From: an uncultured Alphaproteobacteria bacterium
Lineage (GTDB): Bacteria > Pseudomonadota > Alphaproteobacteria > SP197
NCBI GenBank assembly: GCA_943787175.1
Contig: CALSLK010000006.1
Span: 410,095-474,094, forward strand
DNA: 64,000 nucleotides
Direction of reading: 5' to 3'
Part shown: positions 24,572 through 33,787 of the stretch, one piece after another
How the letters are laid out: each line of letters begins with the position of its first letter
How positions within the stretch are numbered: position 1 is the first letter of the stretch
Translations under genes and position numbers: made by a program
Notes under the pieces: model-generated
What the model saw: the letters and a program-made list of their open reading frames with translations, nothing else
Database searches by the model: none
Told to the model about the DNA's origin: nothing

Positions 24572-25522
24572 CTAGAGGGCCAGATCAGCCAGGCGGGCGT
24601 TGTCGAAATCGGTGAGTTTGTTGAAGCGGATGACCGAGCGCACCAGTTCGATGTAGTCGGGCTCTTCTGCGTAATCGTCCAGGCCGGCAGCCAGGGTCCA
24701 ACCGTCGAGCGGCAGATTCTCGCTGTGGAGGGCCGTGCGGATCTGACGCAGATGACGATAGGCCCCGTGGCGGTTCAGGTTGACCAGATAAGCCAGCACC
24801 GAATCCTTCAGGCCATCAAACGACTTCACAACATGGGTTTCGTCCGAGCGGCGTGCTTCAGGAACAATACCGTCGTCTTCATCCCACGAGCGTTGACCGA
24901 ACACGGCATTGCCTTCATGGGCAAAACGCGACGTGCCCCAGCCTGATTCCAATGCGGCCTGGGCCAGCACCAGCGAGGGCGGAATGACGTCCACGCGCGC
25001 AACCAGCGTGTCAAAATCGATGTCGTCGACATAGTAGAGTTCGGCGAGCTCATTGAGCCATGCCTGGTCCTGGGCGGAAAGCTCCTGGCCTTGATCGACA
25101 GCCGACTTGAGACGGAGGAGTTCCTCACGATCGGAGTGGATGTTCTCGTTGGCGGCCAGCACCAGTGGCAGCATGACCATGATGAAGATGCGCTTCTTCT
25201 CTGCGACCTGATCAATCTCTGCCATGTCCTGGGGCATGGCAGTTGGGAAAAGGCGCGGCACCAGAGCATCGCCCTGGCGCACGCTGGCAACCTGGAATCC
25301 AGCGTCCGAAAGGATCTGATCGACGGTTTCAGCATCCGAAGCAGGCAGCAACCCGCTCTCCGAGACAACTTCGAGCGTCTCGATCACGGGCTCCATGGCG
25401 ATCACGGCTCGCGGTGAGGCGGCGGAATTCTCGATGACCTCGCCAGAGGTATCGGCCAATGCGCCATGAGTCAGAAACGCTGCGGCCAGCAGGACCACAG
25501 TCTTGGAAGATTTGACAGTCAT
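24572..25522 (-). CDS. Bax-like glucosaminidase-domain protein
   Basis: A 316-residue exported protein. Signal peptide: MTVKSSKTVVLLAAAFLTHGALA. The region around residues 110-310 is Bax-like: KKRIFIMVMLPLVLAANENI, LYYVDDIDFDTLVARVDVIPPSLVLAQAALESGWGTSRFA (catalytic Glu in AALESGWG) and GNAVFGQRSWDEDDG, the typical glucosaminidase (PF01832) core. It is expected to cleave peptidoglycan glycan strands in the periplasm. ATG 25522 gives the signal peptide; the frame extends eight codons further upstream. It faces the deacetylase gene, with which it converges. Confidence 0.87.
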   Translation of the reverse strand: MTVKSSKTVVLLAAAFLTHGALADTSGEVIENSAASPRAVIAMEPVIETLEVVSESGLLPASDAETVDQILSDAGFQVASVRQGDALVPRLFPTAMPQDMAEIDQVAEKKRIFIMVMLPLVLAANENIHSDREELLRLKSAVDQGQELSAQDQAWLNELAELYYVDDIDFDTLVARVDVIPPSLVLAQAALESGWGTSRFAHEGNAVFGQRSWDEDDGIVPEARRSDETHVVKSFDGLKDSVLAYLVNLNRHGAYRHLRQIRTALHSENLPLDGWTLAAGLDDYAEEPDYIELVRSVIRFNKLTDFDNARLADLAL

Positions 25523-25593
25523 GAAAGGAGGCTCCCTTTGAACCACCGTTGATCGCCGCCGTCCCTGTCCTCCGAAGGAACGGCAGGTTCGCC

Positions 25594-26148
25594 CTACATA
25601 ACGGGGCGAACTTCGACCACTTCGGGGATGTAATGTTTCAGAAGATTCTCGATGCCCATTTTCAGGGTCATTGTCGAACTGGGGCAGCCCTGACAGGCGC
25701 CCTGCATGGTGAGATGAACGATACCGTCCTGATAGGAGCGGAAAACAATATCGCCGCCGTCCTGCGCAACAGCCGGGCGCACGCGGGTATCAAGCAGTTC
25801 CTTGATTTGGCCCACGACTTCGGCATCGGCTTCGCCAAAGCTTTCTTCGGCAGCTTCGCCGTCGCTCTCGATGACCGGGCGGCCAGCAATGAAGTGCTCC
25901 ATGATTACGCCCAGAATGGCGGGTTTCATGAGCTGCCAGTCACCGGTTTCGCTTTTGGTCACTGAAACGAAGTCGGATCCCAGGAACACACCTTCAACCT
26001 CGGCAACATCAAACAGGCGATGCGCCAGGGGAGAGCGTTCAGCGGTCTCCTGGTTGGCAAAGTCGGCGGTGCCAGAGGTCATCACGGCCTTGCCCGGCAG
26101 AAACTTCAGGGTCAACGGGTTGGGCGTATCTTCGGTCTGGATGAACAT
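25594..26148 (-). CDS. nfu: NifU-family iron-sulfur scaffold protein (Nfu)
   Basis: A 184-residue Fe-S carrier. The N-terminal Nfu_N domain (MFIQTEDTPNPLTLKFLPGKAV) runs to about residue 90; the C-terminal NifU domain (about 105-180) holds the cluster-binding pair in GACQGCPSSTMTLKMGIENLL. It is the mitochondrial NFU1-like type typical of alphaproteobacteria. ATG 26148 fits the family start; the longer frame adds an unrelated stretch. In relatives it lies beside uspA and trpS; here it is 374 bases downstream of uspA. Confidence 0.94.
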   Translation of the reverse strand: MFIQTEDTPNPLTLKFLPGKAVMTSGTADFANQETAERSPLAHRLFDVAEVEGVFLGSDFVSVTKSETGDWQLMKPAILGVIMEHFIAGRPVIESDGEAAEESFGEADAEVVGQIKELLDTRVRPAVAQDGGDIVFRSYQDGIVHLTMQGACQGCPSSTMTLKMGIENLLKHYIPEVVEVRPVM

Positions 26149-26522
26149 GGAGCTCTCCGTTCCTTCCGGTCCCTTGGACCGTTGCGCAACAGGTGATCGC
26201 CAGCGCGGGCGCGCGGCAAATGCCACGAACGTCGCTTCTACATAGTGATCGTGGTCACAGGGTCAAGTGCTCGTGTGTGGATGCATGGGAGGTATGCGTG
26301 GGCAGGGATGCTCGATGTTTGTTCCCTCAGGCGCCGGGCGCATGCCCCGCATGCTTGGCTCACGCGCCTATCGGCGCGCCGGAGCAGGGCACGTTTCACG
26401 GACAACTCAGGCGTTGCGTTCAGGGGGAGGCCCGTTTGGGCCGACGGGGCGCGAGTGCGACCCCGCCGCATTAGCGGCGTAAGCCAAACGAGCGGAGCGA
26501 GTGCCGGCGCTTGAGGCCAAAA
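26149..26522. other. 374-base spacer rich in palindromes, no gene seen
   Basis: Between uspA and nfu. I see no credible coding frame or tRNA. The right third (26415-26520) is packed with short hairpins: GGCCCGTTTGGGCC, CGGGGCGCGAGTGCGACCCCG and CCGCCGCATTAGCGGCG. It may hold the uspA terminator and the nfu promoter, or an intergenic repeat; the motif TTTGGCTTAC recurs on the other side of uspA (about 27070). Confidence 0.5.
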
Positions 26523-27029
26523 CTAAGTAATATTGATGATCTTCTCGTCGGTCAGGGTGCCTGGGACAATGACCAGCGGGATGGCCAGCCGTCCGGCGAG
26601 ATTTCCAGCCAGGAAACCGACCAGTTTGCCCTTGCCCTCGGCGGGATTGGAGCCGATGCAGAGAAGGTCGATACTGGGGTCTTCATCGACTGCGCCCAGA
26701 ATTTCGTCACCGATGCGGCCTTCGCGCATCAGAAGTTCTGGCATCACGCCTGCCCACCCGTTGACGTCGGCAGCCAGTTCCTGGAGCAGGGCTTCGGCCT
26801 CGTCCCGACGTTCCTCACGCATCATTTCCTCGACCCCGGACCACTGTCGGAAGTCCACGGGCTGGATGATGTGGAGCAGCGCAACGCGCCCGTTGGTGTT
26901 CTTGGCCCGACGACAGGCAAAGTGCACGGCAACACGGCTGGGCGGTGACCCATCGACGCAGACCAGGAACTTCACCTGACCGGCGACATGTTCACCAGAC
27001 GCATTGGTAGTGTCGGAATGGTCGCTCAT
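26523..27029 (-). CDS. uspA: Universal stress protein, UspA family
   Basis: A 168-residue single-domain Usp protein. The core starts at VKFLVCVDGSPPSRVAVHFACRRA (about 19-42) and ends with IDLLCIGSNPAEGKGKLVGFLAGNLAGRLAIPLVIVPG, matching the GxxGxxxxGSxxxxLxxxxxxPVLVV nucleotide-binding pattern in altered form. A short acidic N-terminal tail precedes the domain. The position between ftsK-side genes and nfu is conserved in Rhodospirillales. Confidence 0.9.
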   Translation of the reverse strand: MSDHSDTTNASGEHVAGQVKFLVCVDGSPPSRVAVHFACRRAKNTNGRVALLHIIQPVDFRQWSGVEEMMREERRDEAEALLQELAADVNGWAGVMPELLMREGRIGDEILGAVDEDPSIDLLCIGSNPAEGKGKLVGFLAGNLAGRLAIPLVIVPGTLTDEKIINIT

Positions 27030-27108
27030 GGTTCTCCGCTTTAAGTCTGTTTCGCCGCGCCCGTTCGGCGCTTTGGCTTACCGGCCATGCCGGCCCAAGG
27101 CGTTTGGT

Positions 27109-27861
27109 TCAGGGACGCCGGAACATCAGATTACCCAACAAGCCTGCCATCACTGCACCCAGTACTGCAAGGATACCGTAAAGCGCGCCATCTTCATTGG
27201 CGAATTCGTAAAGGTCTGCGCCAAATCCGCCCTTGCTGACAACAAGGGGCGATGTCTGAGCTCCTACTACCTGGCCGTCGCGAATCAGGAAGCTTTGGAC
27301 CAGATAGGACCCAACCGGCACATCCGCGGGGAACGGAATCTTGACTCTGAAGAGGCGCTCACCGACCAAATCGATGTGCAGGGGAGCAACCGGATAAAGA
27401 CCGTTAGCCTGTTTAAGCTCGATCAACGCATCCAGGAATTCCAATTTTGCAGCTTCATCGACATCTGGCTCGGCCTCAACGCGCAGGGCGTCCAGACCGA
27501 TTTCATAGAGCCGGAGTTGTTCGGGCGCAGCAAGCTCTTCCAACGGGCTGGTCGCGGCCACGGCATAAAATGCCGTAACGTTGCTGAACTCGGCTGATTC
27601 AGCATTGACCCAGATGCCGAACACACGGTCCTTCTTGCGTACAATGACATTGTCACGTTGCTGGACGCTCACCACGACGACGACATCACCCCCACCCTCG
27701 ATGGCACCGAACACCAGCAATTCGGTGCCCTTGAAGTCCGAGGTAATGGAAATCAGGTGATTGGAAATGTCGGCAATCAGGTCCTGGGCCGTTGCCGGGC
27801 GCATGCCCAGCGACAAGACCGCCAGGGCGATCGCCATGCAGGCAAGGTGGGCCCGGATCAA
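27109..27861 (-). CDS. TIGR02186-family membrane protein (Alph_Pro_TM)
   Basis: About 250 residues: a cleavable signal (MAIALAVLSLGMRPATAQ), a periplasmic beta-rich region (DLIADISNHLISITSDFKGTELLVFGAIEG) and one C-terminal membrane helix (GALYGILAVLGAVMAGLLGNLMF). This is the pattern of the TIGR02186 family, restricted to alphaproteobacteria and nearly always next to a TauE/SafE exporter. TTG 27861 overlaps the TauE stop (TTGA) and is preferred; ATG 27837 is the alternative. Function is unproven, probably an accessory to the exporter. Confidence 0.85.
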   Translation of the reverse strand: MIRAHLACMAIALAVLSLGMRPATAQDLIADISNHLISITSDFKGTELLVFGAIEGGGDVVVVVSVQQRDNVIVRKKDRVFGIWVNAESAEFSNVTAFYAVAATSPLEELAAPEQLRLYEIGLDALRVEAEPDVDEAAKLEFLDALIELKQANGLYPVAPLHIDLVGERLFRVKIPFPADVPVGSYLVQSFLIRDGQVVGAQTSPLVVSKGGFGADLYEFANEDGALYGILAVLGAVMAGLLGNLMFRRP

Positions 27862-28781
27862 TTGAGCCCCACCACGGAAAGGCTGAACAGGTTCGAAGGT
27901 TCGGTGATCAGGCGCCACAGGAGCGTCGCACAGACGCCCAGCACGACCAGTGCCAGCAGGCCGCGCAGTTCCTCACCACGCAGTTCCGCGCCGACGCGGG
28001 TGCCGAACTGCGCGCCGATTACCGCGCCCAGGGTCAACAATCCGGCCAGAACAACATCAACCGTCTGTGTATTGGCCGAATGCAGAATGGTCGCAACGGC
28101 CGTAACAAAGGTGATCTGGAAAAGGGATGTGCCGATCACCACGCTGACTGGCATGCCCAGCAGATAGATCATCGCTGGCACCAGCAGGAAGCCGCCGCCG
28201 ACACCCATCAGTGATGCCAGAACACCGACAAAGAAGCCCAGCCCCACTGGCAGGATCGCGCTGATGTAGAGGCGCGACGTCCGGAACCGCATCTTGAAGG
28301 GCAGGCCATGGGCCCAGTTGTGGACATGGGCCTTCCGGCGGGCCGTGGTGCCGCTCCTGCGGCGCAAAATGGTGCGGACCGATTCCATCATCATCAAGGT
28401 TCCGATCGAACCCAGCATGAAGACATAGGAGATCGAAATGACCAGGTTGATCTGGCCCAGTTCACGCAGGATCTCGAACAGCCAGACACCAAAGGCCGAA
28501 CCCAGTGTGCCGCCCGAAAGCAGGACGACGCCCATCTTGAAGTCGACCTGGCGTCTGCGCCAATGGGCCATGAAGCCCGAAACCGAGGCCGCAACGACCT
28601 GATTGACTTCCGATCCCACCGCTACAGGCGGCGGCACGCCGATGAAGATCAGCAGCGGGGTCATCAGAAACCCACCGCCGACGCCAAACAGGCCCGAAAG
28701 GAAGCCGACAGCTCCACCCATGCCCAGCAGCAGGAAAATGTCGACGGACATCTCTGCGATGGGCAGGTAGATCTGGAACAT
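27858..28781 (-). CDS. TauE/SafE-family permease
   Basis: A 307-residue polytopic membrane protein with the family's two-fold repeat: GAVGFLSGLFGVGGGFLMTPLLIFIGVPPPVAVGSEVNQVVAAS in the first half and FVGVLASLMGVGGGFLLVPAMIYLLGMPVSVVIGTSLFQI in the second. Eight or so membrane segments. Family members export sulfite, sulfoacetate or other anionic sulfur compounds. It overlaps the TIGR02186 gene and likely forms one operon with it. A role related to the sulfotransferases cannot be shown. Confidence 0.92.
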   Translation of the reverse strand: MFQIYLPIAEMSVDIFLLLGMGGAVGFLSGLFGVGGGFLMTPLLIFIGVPPPVAVGSEVNQVVAASVSGFMAHWRRRQVDFKMGVVLLSGGTLGSAFGVWLFEILRELGQINLVISISYVFMLGSIGTLMMMESVRTILRRRSGTTARRKAHVHNWAHGLPFKMRFRTSRLYISAILPVGLGFFVGVLASLMGVGGGFLLVPAMIYLLGMPVSVVIGTSLFQITFVTAVATILHSANTQTVDVVLAGLLTLGAVIGAQFGTRVGAELRGEELRGLLALVVLGVCATLLWRLITEPSNLFSLSVVGLN

Positions 28782-28914
28782 GGGCTAACCGGCGCGCTGG
28801 AGTTGAAGGTTATCTTTTGCGCCTGCAAACGGGGCGCGACAAGGAATAACCGGCAATATCAGCCCTGGTCCGGCAAGATTCATGCAATTGGCCGAATGAG
28901 GTGTTGCATCACGT

Positions 28915-31360
28915 TCACAGCTCCGGAGGTGCCCCGGCCAGAACCTCGCGTTTGCCGACGTGGTTGGCGGGGCTGACCACGCCTTCGCGTTCGAGCTGTT
29001 CGATGATCGTGGCAGCACGGTTGTAACCGATCTTCAGGTGACGCTGGATGAAGCTGGTGGAGGCTTTCTGTTCCTTGGTCACCAGGAACACGGCCTGATC
29101 ATAGAGCGCCTGATCCTTGTCGCCACCATCGGCAAAACCACCCACGCCGCCCATGTCGGTGGGCATCTCGAAGGGTTCTTCCGTGACCGATTCGATGTAA
29201 TCGGGTTCGCCCTGGCTCCTCAGGAATTCGGCAACCTGCTGGACCTCGTCATCGCCCACGAACGGACCATGAATACGGGTCAGGCGACCGCCGCCGCGCA
29301 TGAACAGCATGTCGCCCTTGCCCAGCAATTGTTCTGCGCCCTGCTCACCGATGATTGTGCGGCTGTCGATCTTGGACGTGACATTAAAGCTGATACGGCT
29401 TGGGAAGTTGGCCTTGATCGTGCCGGTGATGACATCGACCGAGGGGCGTTGCGTGGCCATGATCAGATGGATGCCTGCGGCACGTGCCATCTGGGCCAGA
29501 CGCTGGATGGCACCTTCGATATCACGTCCCGGCGACCAGCATCAGATCGGCCATCTCGTCGACGATGACCACGATATAGGGCAGGGTCTTTTCGGCGATC
29601 ATCTCTTCTTCAAAGACAGGTTCGCCTGATTCCGCGTTGAAGCCGGTCTGCACCGTGCGGGTCAGCGGCAGGCCGTCGGCCAGAGCTTCCTCGATGCGTT
29701 TGTTGAAACCATCAATGTTACGCACGCCGACTTTCTGCATGGCGCGGTAGCGCTGTTCCATCTCACGCACGGTCCATTTCAGTGCCATGACAGCCTTGCC
29801 CGGTTCGGTGACCACAGGGGTCAGCAGATGGGGTATGTCGTCATAGACGCTGAGCTCGAGCATCTTGGGATCGATCATGATCATGCGGCATTCTTCGGGC
29901 GTCATGCGATAGAGCAGCGAAAGGATCATGGCGTTGACCGCGACCGACTTGCCCGAACCCGTGGTACCGGCAACCAGCAGATGCGGCATGTTGGCCAGGT
30001 CTTCGATCACCGGTGCACCGGAGATTTCCTTGCCCAGGGCAATGGGAAGTTTCAGGCCCTGTTTCTTGTAGTCCTTGGATTCCATCAGTTCGCGCAAGGC
30101 AACGGTCTCGCGGTCCTTGTTGGGAAGTTCGATCCCCAGAACCGTGCGGCCGGGAACCACCGCAACACGGGCAGAGATCGCCGACATATTGCGCGCGATA
30201 TCGTCGGCCAGGCCGATCACTCGGCTGGCACGGATGCCTGCTTCAGGCTCGAGTTCATAAAGCGTCACGACGGGGCCGGGGCGCACATCGGCGATTTCGC
30301 CACGGATGCCGAAGTCCGAGAGCACGCCTTCAAGCATGCGTGCGTTCTGTTCCAGGCCTTCTTCGTCCACCTGCTTGCGCGTGGAATGGTCGACCTCGGT
30401 CAGCAGTTCGATGGCCGGCAGGCTGAACCCTTCTGACGGGTCGAAGGCAAAGGCGGTCTGCTTGGGTGACTTGCGACGGGTCTTTGTGGCCGTGTCGGCA
30501 CGTGGTTTGACCCGGCCCTTCACGGCGGGCTTCTCGGGCTCAGCGGCCTTGCGCGGTGTCGCGACACGCGCAGCCCGGACGGGCATTTCTTCCTCTTCCT
30601 CATCTTCCTCGTACCAGGCCTCTTCCTCATCTTCATGGACGTCCTGGGTCTCTTCGGGATTGCGGGCAAAGCGTTCGCGCAGGTCGGCCAGCATCTCGGG
30701 CACTGACTCGCGCAGGGCAGGAAGGCCTTCGCGTGACTTGGCAACAGACCACTGCCAGGCCGCACGCAGCGCGCGCCCAAGGGTGGCAAGGTCGGTCCAG
30801 GGCAGTGCGGTCGCAAAGGCAAAGGCAGCCAGTCCCGGCAGGGCCAGGGCCAGTACGACCCAGCCGACCGTAAGATCAGCGATCATGGGAACCTTGATCA
30901 TCGAGGTTGCGATCAACGCGCCGGTCAGGCCGCCGGGTCCGGCGGGCAGGCCATAGGCCCCGGGCCAGGCTGCCAGAGTCATCGCAGGGCACAGCAACAG
31001 CAGGGCAAGGGGTGTCATCACCAAACGCCATGCCGGATTGGGCAGGGCGTGGCGCACGATCAGGCGTCGCGCCCAGACCAGCAGGATCAGCGATGGCAGA
31101 TAGGCCGCGGTGCCAAGCCAGGTGAATGCCAGGTCCGATGTGAATGCACCCAGCAGGCCAGCCATGTTGGCCGGTGCGGCGTTGGTCGCGTGATTGAACG
31201 ACGGATCAGCCGTGTCATAGGTAAAAAGTGCCAGCAGCAACCAGCCCGCCGTCAGGGCGCAGGCTATGCCCAGCGTCTCGATCGCGCGAAGACGCATCCA
31301 GGCTGCAGCCTGGGGGGGCAGAAACTGAAAACTGAAGGTTGGTGCACTACGTGTGGCCAT
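28915..31360 (-). CDS. ftsK: DNA translocase FtsK, one-base frameshift
   Basis: Chromosome-segregation ATPase of about 815 residues after correction. Four to five N-terminal membrane segments (from ATG 31360, [16 protein letters not shown]) lead to a charged linker (about 225-330, with the [16 protein letters not shown] run) and the RecA-like motor: [24 protein letters not shown] (Walker A) and [13 protein letters not shown] (Walker B). The C-terminal gamma domain ([25 protein letters not shown]) binds KOPS. The frame breaks after DLMLVAG near 29532 by an extra base and continues as [20 protein letters not shown]. FtsK is normally essential, so I read this as a sequencing error. Confidence 0.9.
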
Positions 31361-31418
31361 GATCAGGCTCGCTTGCTGGAAAGATACAAAAAACAGGGAA
31401 ATGCGGTGAGCCGGGCCA

Positions 31419-32609
31419 TCACAGGGTCTCGGCAATGCGCGTCAGCGCGGTCCTGGTGGTCACGAGATCGCTCACCAGGGCAACGCGGATGAACTCGGCG
31501 GCTTCGTTGCTGCCGTCGGGCATGTCTTCGGCCAGATAACGGCCGGGCAGCACCTTCACGGCAGCCTCGCCCCACAGGCGTTTGGACGCTTCGATGCCGT
31601 CCCCGACATCAAGCCACAGGAAAAACCCGCCGGGCGGGCGATAAAACCTGAAGCGGTTACCCAGAATGCGCTCGGCAATGTCGATCTTCTCGCGGTAGAG
31701 GCGCCGGTTCTCAGCCACATGGGCCTCGTCGGACCACAGCACATCGGCCGCGGCATAGTGGGACATGGAACTCGACGCGGCGGCGTATTTGCGCAGGCGC
31801 AGAAAGGCTTCCAGAAAGAGGGGGTCACCGGCAACAAAGCCGTGACGCAGGCCTGGAACGCTGGAACGCTTGGACAGCGAATGGAAGCACACGACGTTGG
31901 AAAGGTCGTTGTCTGCCGCGCAGATCTCCATCACGCCATGGGGCGGCTCCTGATCGTAGATCTCGGCGTAACATTCGTCCGAAACCAGCAGAAAATCGTA
32001 CTTTCTGGCCAGATCCACAGCGCGCCGGTAATACGCAAGATCCGCCACCGTGCCCTGGGGATTGGCCGGCGAGCACAGATAGAAGATCGCCGTGCGTTCC
32101 AGGATCTCGGGGGTCAGCGCATCCAGATCGGGTAGGAAGTTGGTTTCGCGCTTGCAGGACAGGAACACCGGTTCGGCGCCCGCGCAGACCGCGCCGCCCT
32201 TGTAGGGCTGATAGAACGGATTGGGCAACAGGGCGACCGGGGTCTTGCTTGCCTTGGCACGCGGCACGGCAGCCAGCGCGATCATAAAGAGGCCTTCGCG
32301 CGTGCCCTGTACGGGCAGGATGGCGCGGTCCGGGTCAATCAACGTCTCTGGCAGCCCGTAACGTCGGTTCAGCCAGCCGGCCATGGTGCGACGCAGGACT
32401 GGCGTTCCTTCAATCGGGGGATAGATGCCGTAACCGTCAAAGCTGCTTGAAAGTGCCTCGCGGGCAATCTCGGGCACGCCGTGCTTAGGCTCGCCGATCC
32501 ACATGGGAATGGCGTCGGTTTCGCCTTCGGGCAACGGAATATCCCGGATCAGCGCGTTCATGCGCCAGAACGGATAGTCCTGAAGGTCGTTGAGCTTGTC
32601 GCTGATCAT
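31419..32609 (-). CDS. dapC: Aminotransferase class I/II, probable N-succinyldiaminopimelate aminotransferase
   Basis: A 396-residue fold-type I PLP enzyme. Landmarks: [43 protein letters not shown], the [13 protein letters not shown] segment, [11 protein letters not shown] and the PLP lysine in [21 protein letters not shown]. The family and its place next to ftsK in alphaproteobacteria suggest the DapC step of lysine and cell-wall diaminopimelate synthesis; substrate cannot be fixed by sequence. ATG 32609 (MISDKLNDL) is preferred over 32642. It is upstream of ftsK in the same direction. Confidence 0.85.
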   Translation of the reverse strand: MISDKLNDLQDYPFWRMNALIRDIPLPEGETDAIPMWIGEPKHGVPEIAREALSSSFDGYGIYPPIEGTPVLRRTMAGWLNRRYGLPETLIDPDRAILPVQGTREGLFMIALAAVPRAKASKTPVALLPNPFYQPYKGGAVCAGAEPVFLSCKRETNFLPDLDALTPEILERTAIFYLCSPANPQGTVADLAYYRRAVDLARKYDFLLVSDECYAEIYDQEPPHGVMEICAADNDLSNVVCFHSLSKRSSVPGLRHGFVAGDPLFLEAFLRLRKYAAASSSMSHYAAADVLWSDEAHVAENRRLYREKIDIAERILGNRFRFYRPPGGFFLWLDVGDGIEASKRLWGEAAVKVLPGRYLAEDMPDGSNEAAEFIRVALVSDLVTTRTALTRIAETL

Positions 32610-32815
32610 GGCCGAGTCCCACTTAGGATAAACACCATACATGTGTGAGTCGCCAAAGGCAAAAACTTCATATGAGTCCGTTGCTTAACGATACATTCTC
32701 GATAGTCACCTGAAGAAACGTGTGGGCCGGTCATGATCGGGGGACGATGCGCCGTCTGGCGTGTTTGTAGGACCTTGGCTGAACTTGTGACCTCTAGACT
32801 ACGGGGAGTGGGACG

Positions 32816-33197
32816 ATGAACTTCTTCAAGACCTATCTGCGCTGGCTGGCCAGACCTCTGGCCATCGTCACGTTTCTGACGACATCGGGCCTGGGTACTG
32901 CTGCTGCCGGTATCGTGGCGACCGACGATGTTGCCCAGCACGAGCTTGCACAGGCGGATCGCGCGACGCTGCTTGAGGCGTTGGACCGCGAGGACGTCGA
33001 GGCGCATACTTGAGGCGCTCGGCATCTCGCCTGCCGAAGCCACCGACCGTATCATTACAAGGTCGGATGCTGAACTGGCGCAGGTTATGGATCAGTTCAA
33101 CGACATGCCTGCCGATGAAGGCGTCGTCGGCTTTGTCATTATCGTTCTGATTGTCTTCCTGGTGACAGTCGCTTTTGAAGTCACGGACGCCTACTGA
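32816..33197 (+). pseudogene. PA2779-family membrane protein, one-base frameshift
   Basis: About 127 residues after correction. MNFFKTYLRWLARPLAIVTFL starts a signal or membrane segment, then a helical region (GIVATDDVAQHELAQADRATLLEALDREDVEAH), and, in the next frame, LEALGISPAEATDRI, SDAELAQVMDQFNDMPADEG and the C-terminal helix VGFVIIVLIVFLVTVAFEVTDAY. The frame change is an extra base near 33010. The family is a short periplasmic/membrane protein always paired with the PA2778 peptidase gene, which follows here. Function is unknown. Confidence 0.75.
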
Positions 33198-33216
33198 CCC
33201 AGAGGAGCGGTCTGGT

Positions 33217-33699
33217 TTGACCGATCGTTTCAGGCAGAACACGCGGCGGCACCATACAAGGGGGGGGGCGTTCGTGCTTGTTCTGCTGGCACCCTGCGCC
33301 GGCACGCCCCAGACCGACCGGTTGATGCAGGCCGGCGCGCATGACCTCCCGACCACTGTTTTCTGGAAGATGTGCCGTTCTACCCGCAGGAGGAACTGTG
33401 GTGCGGGCCTCGCGATCATGGACATAGTGATGACCTGGAGCGGCCGGCCCGTCAGTCAGGAAGACATGACAGTCCAAGTCCATACGCCCGGCCGTGAAGG
33501 CACGCTGACCAGCGACATGACCGGTGCGGCCCGGCGCGACGGTCGTCTCGCTGTCGAAATCAACACGATGGAGGGCCTGATGGGTGAACTGGGCGACAAG
33601 CAGGGTGCCCTTGATGCGATCAACCGCGCCATGGCGGTTGGCGATGGCCAGCAGGTCGAATACCCCATAACACTGACCGAAATAGAGGCATTACCTTGA
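33217..33699 (+). pseudogene. PA2778-family C39-type peptidase lipoprotein, frameshifted and internally deleted
   Basis: Recognisable parts: a lipoprotein-like signal with LVLLAPCAGTPQTD, then FLEDVPFYPQEELWCG in a shifted frame, with the catalytic Cys, then LAIMDIVMTWSGRPVSQEDM, VHTPGREGTLTSDMTGAARRDGRLAVEI in the main frame. At that point the expected His/Asp part of the peptidase and most of the TPR domain are gone; the end reads MGELGDKQGALDAINRAMAVG, a TPR-like unit. At least two indels fall between 33340 and 33400. The deletion makes this a true remnant, unlike genes with only single insertions. Confidence 0.7.
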
Positions 33700-33712
33700 C
33701 TTGAAGCAAACA

Positions 33713-33744
33713 ACCCGCCCCCGAGAGGGCACTCGGGGGCGGGT
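33713..33744 (-). terminator. Strong terminator at the end of amtB
   Basis: Perfect 13-base arms, ACCCGCCCCCGAG and CTCGGGGGCGGGT, enclose a six-base loop. On the minus strand they are followed by TTGTTTGCTT. It lies 44 bases past the amtB stop and 14 bases past the PA2778 remnant, so it may serve both converging genes. Confidence 0.8.
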
Positions 33745-33787
33745 CCAACGTCGCCTTGCATGGCGGAGACGTCATGCAGGCGCCTAT

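Noticed and set aside
26238..26514. Several 70-90 codon frames between nfu and uspA
   Set aside because: They overlap on both strands, are rich in Arg and Ala, lack ribosome sites and arise from the palindromic GC-rich sequence.
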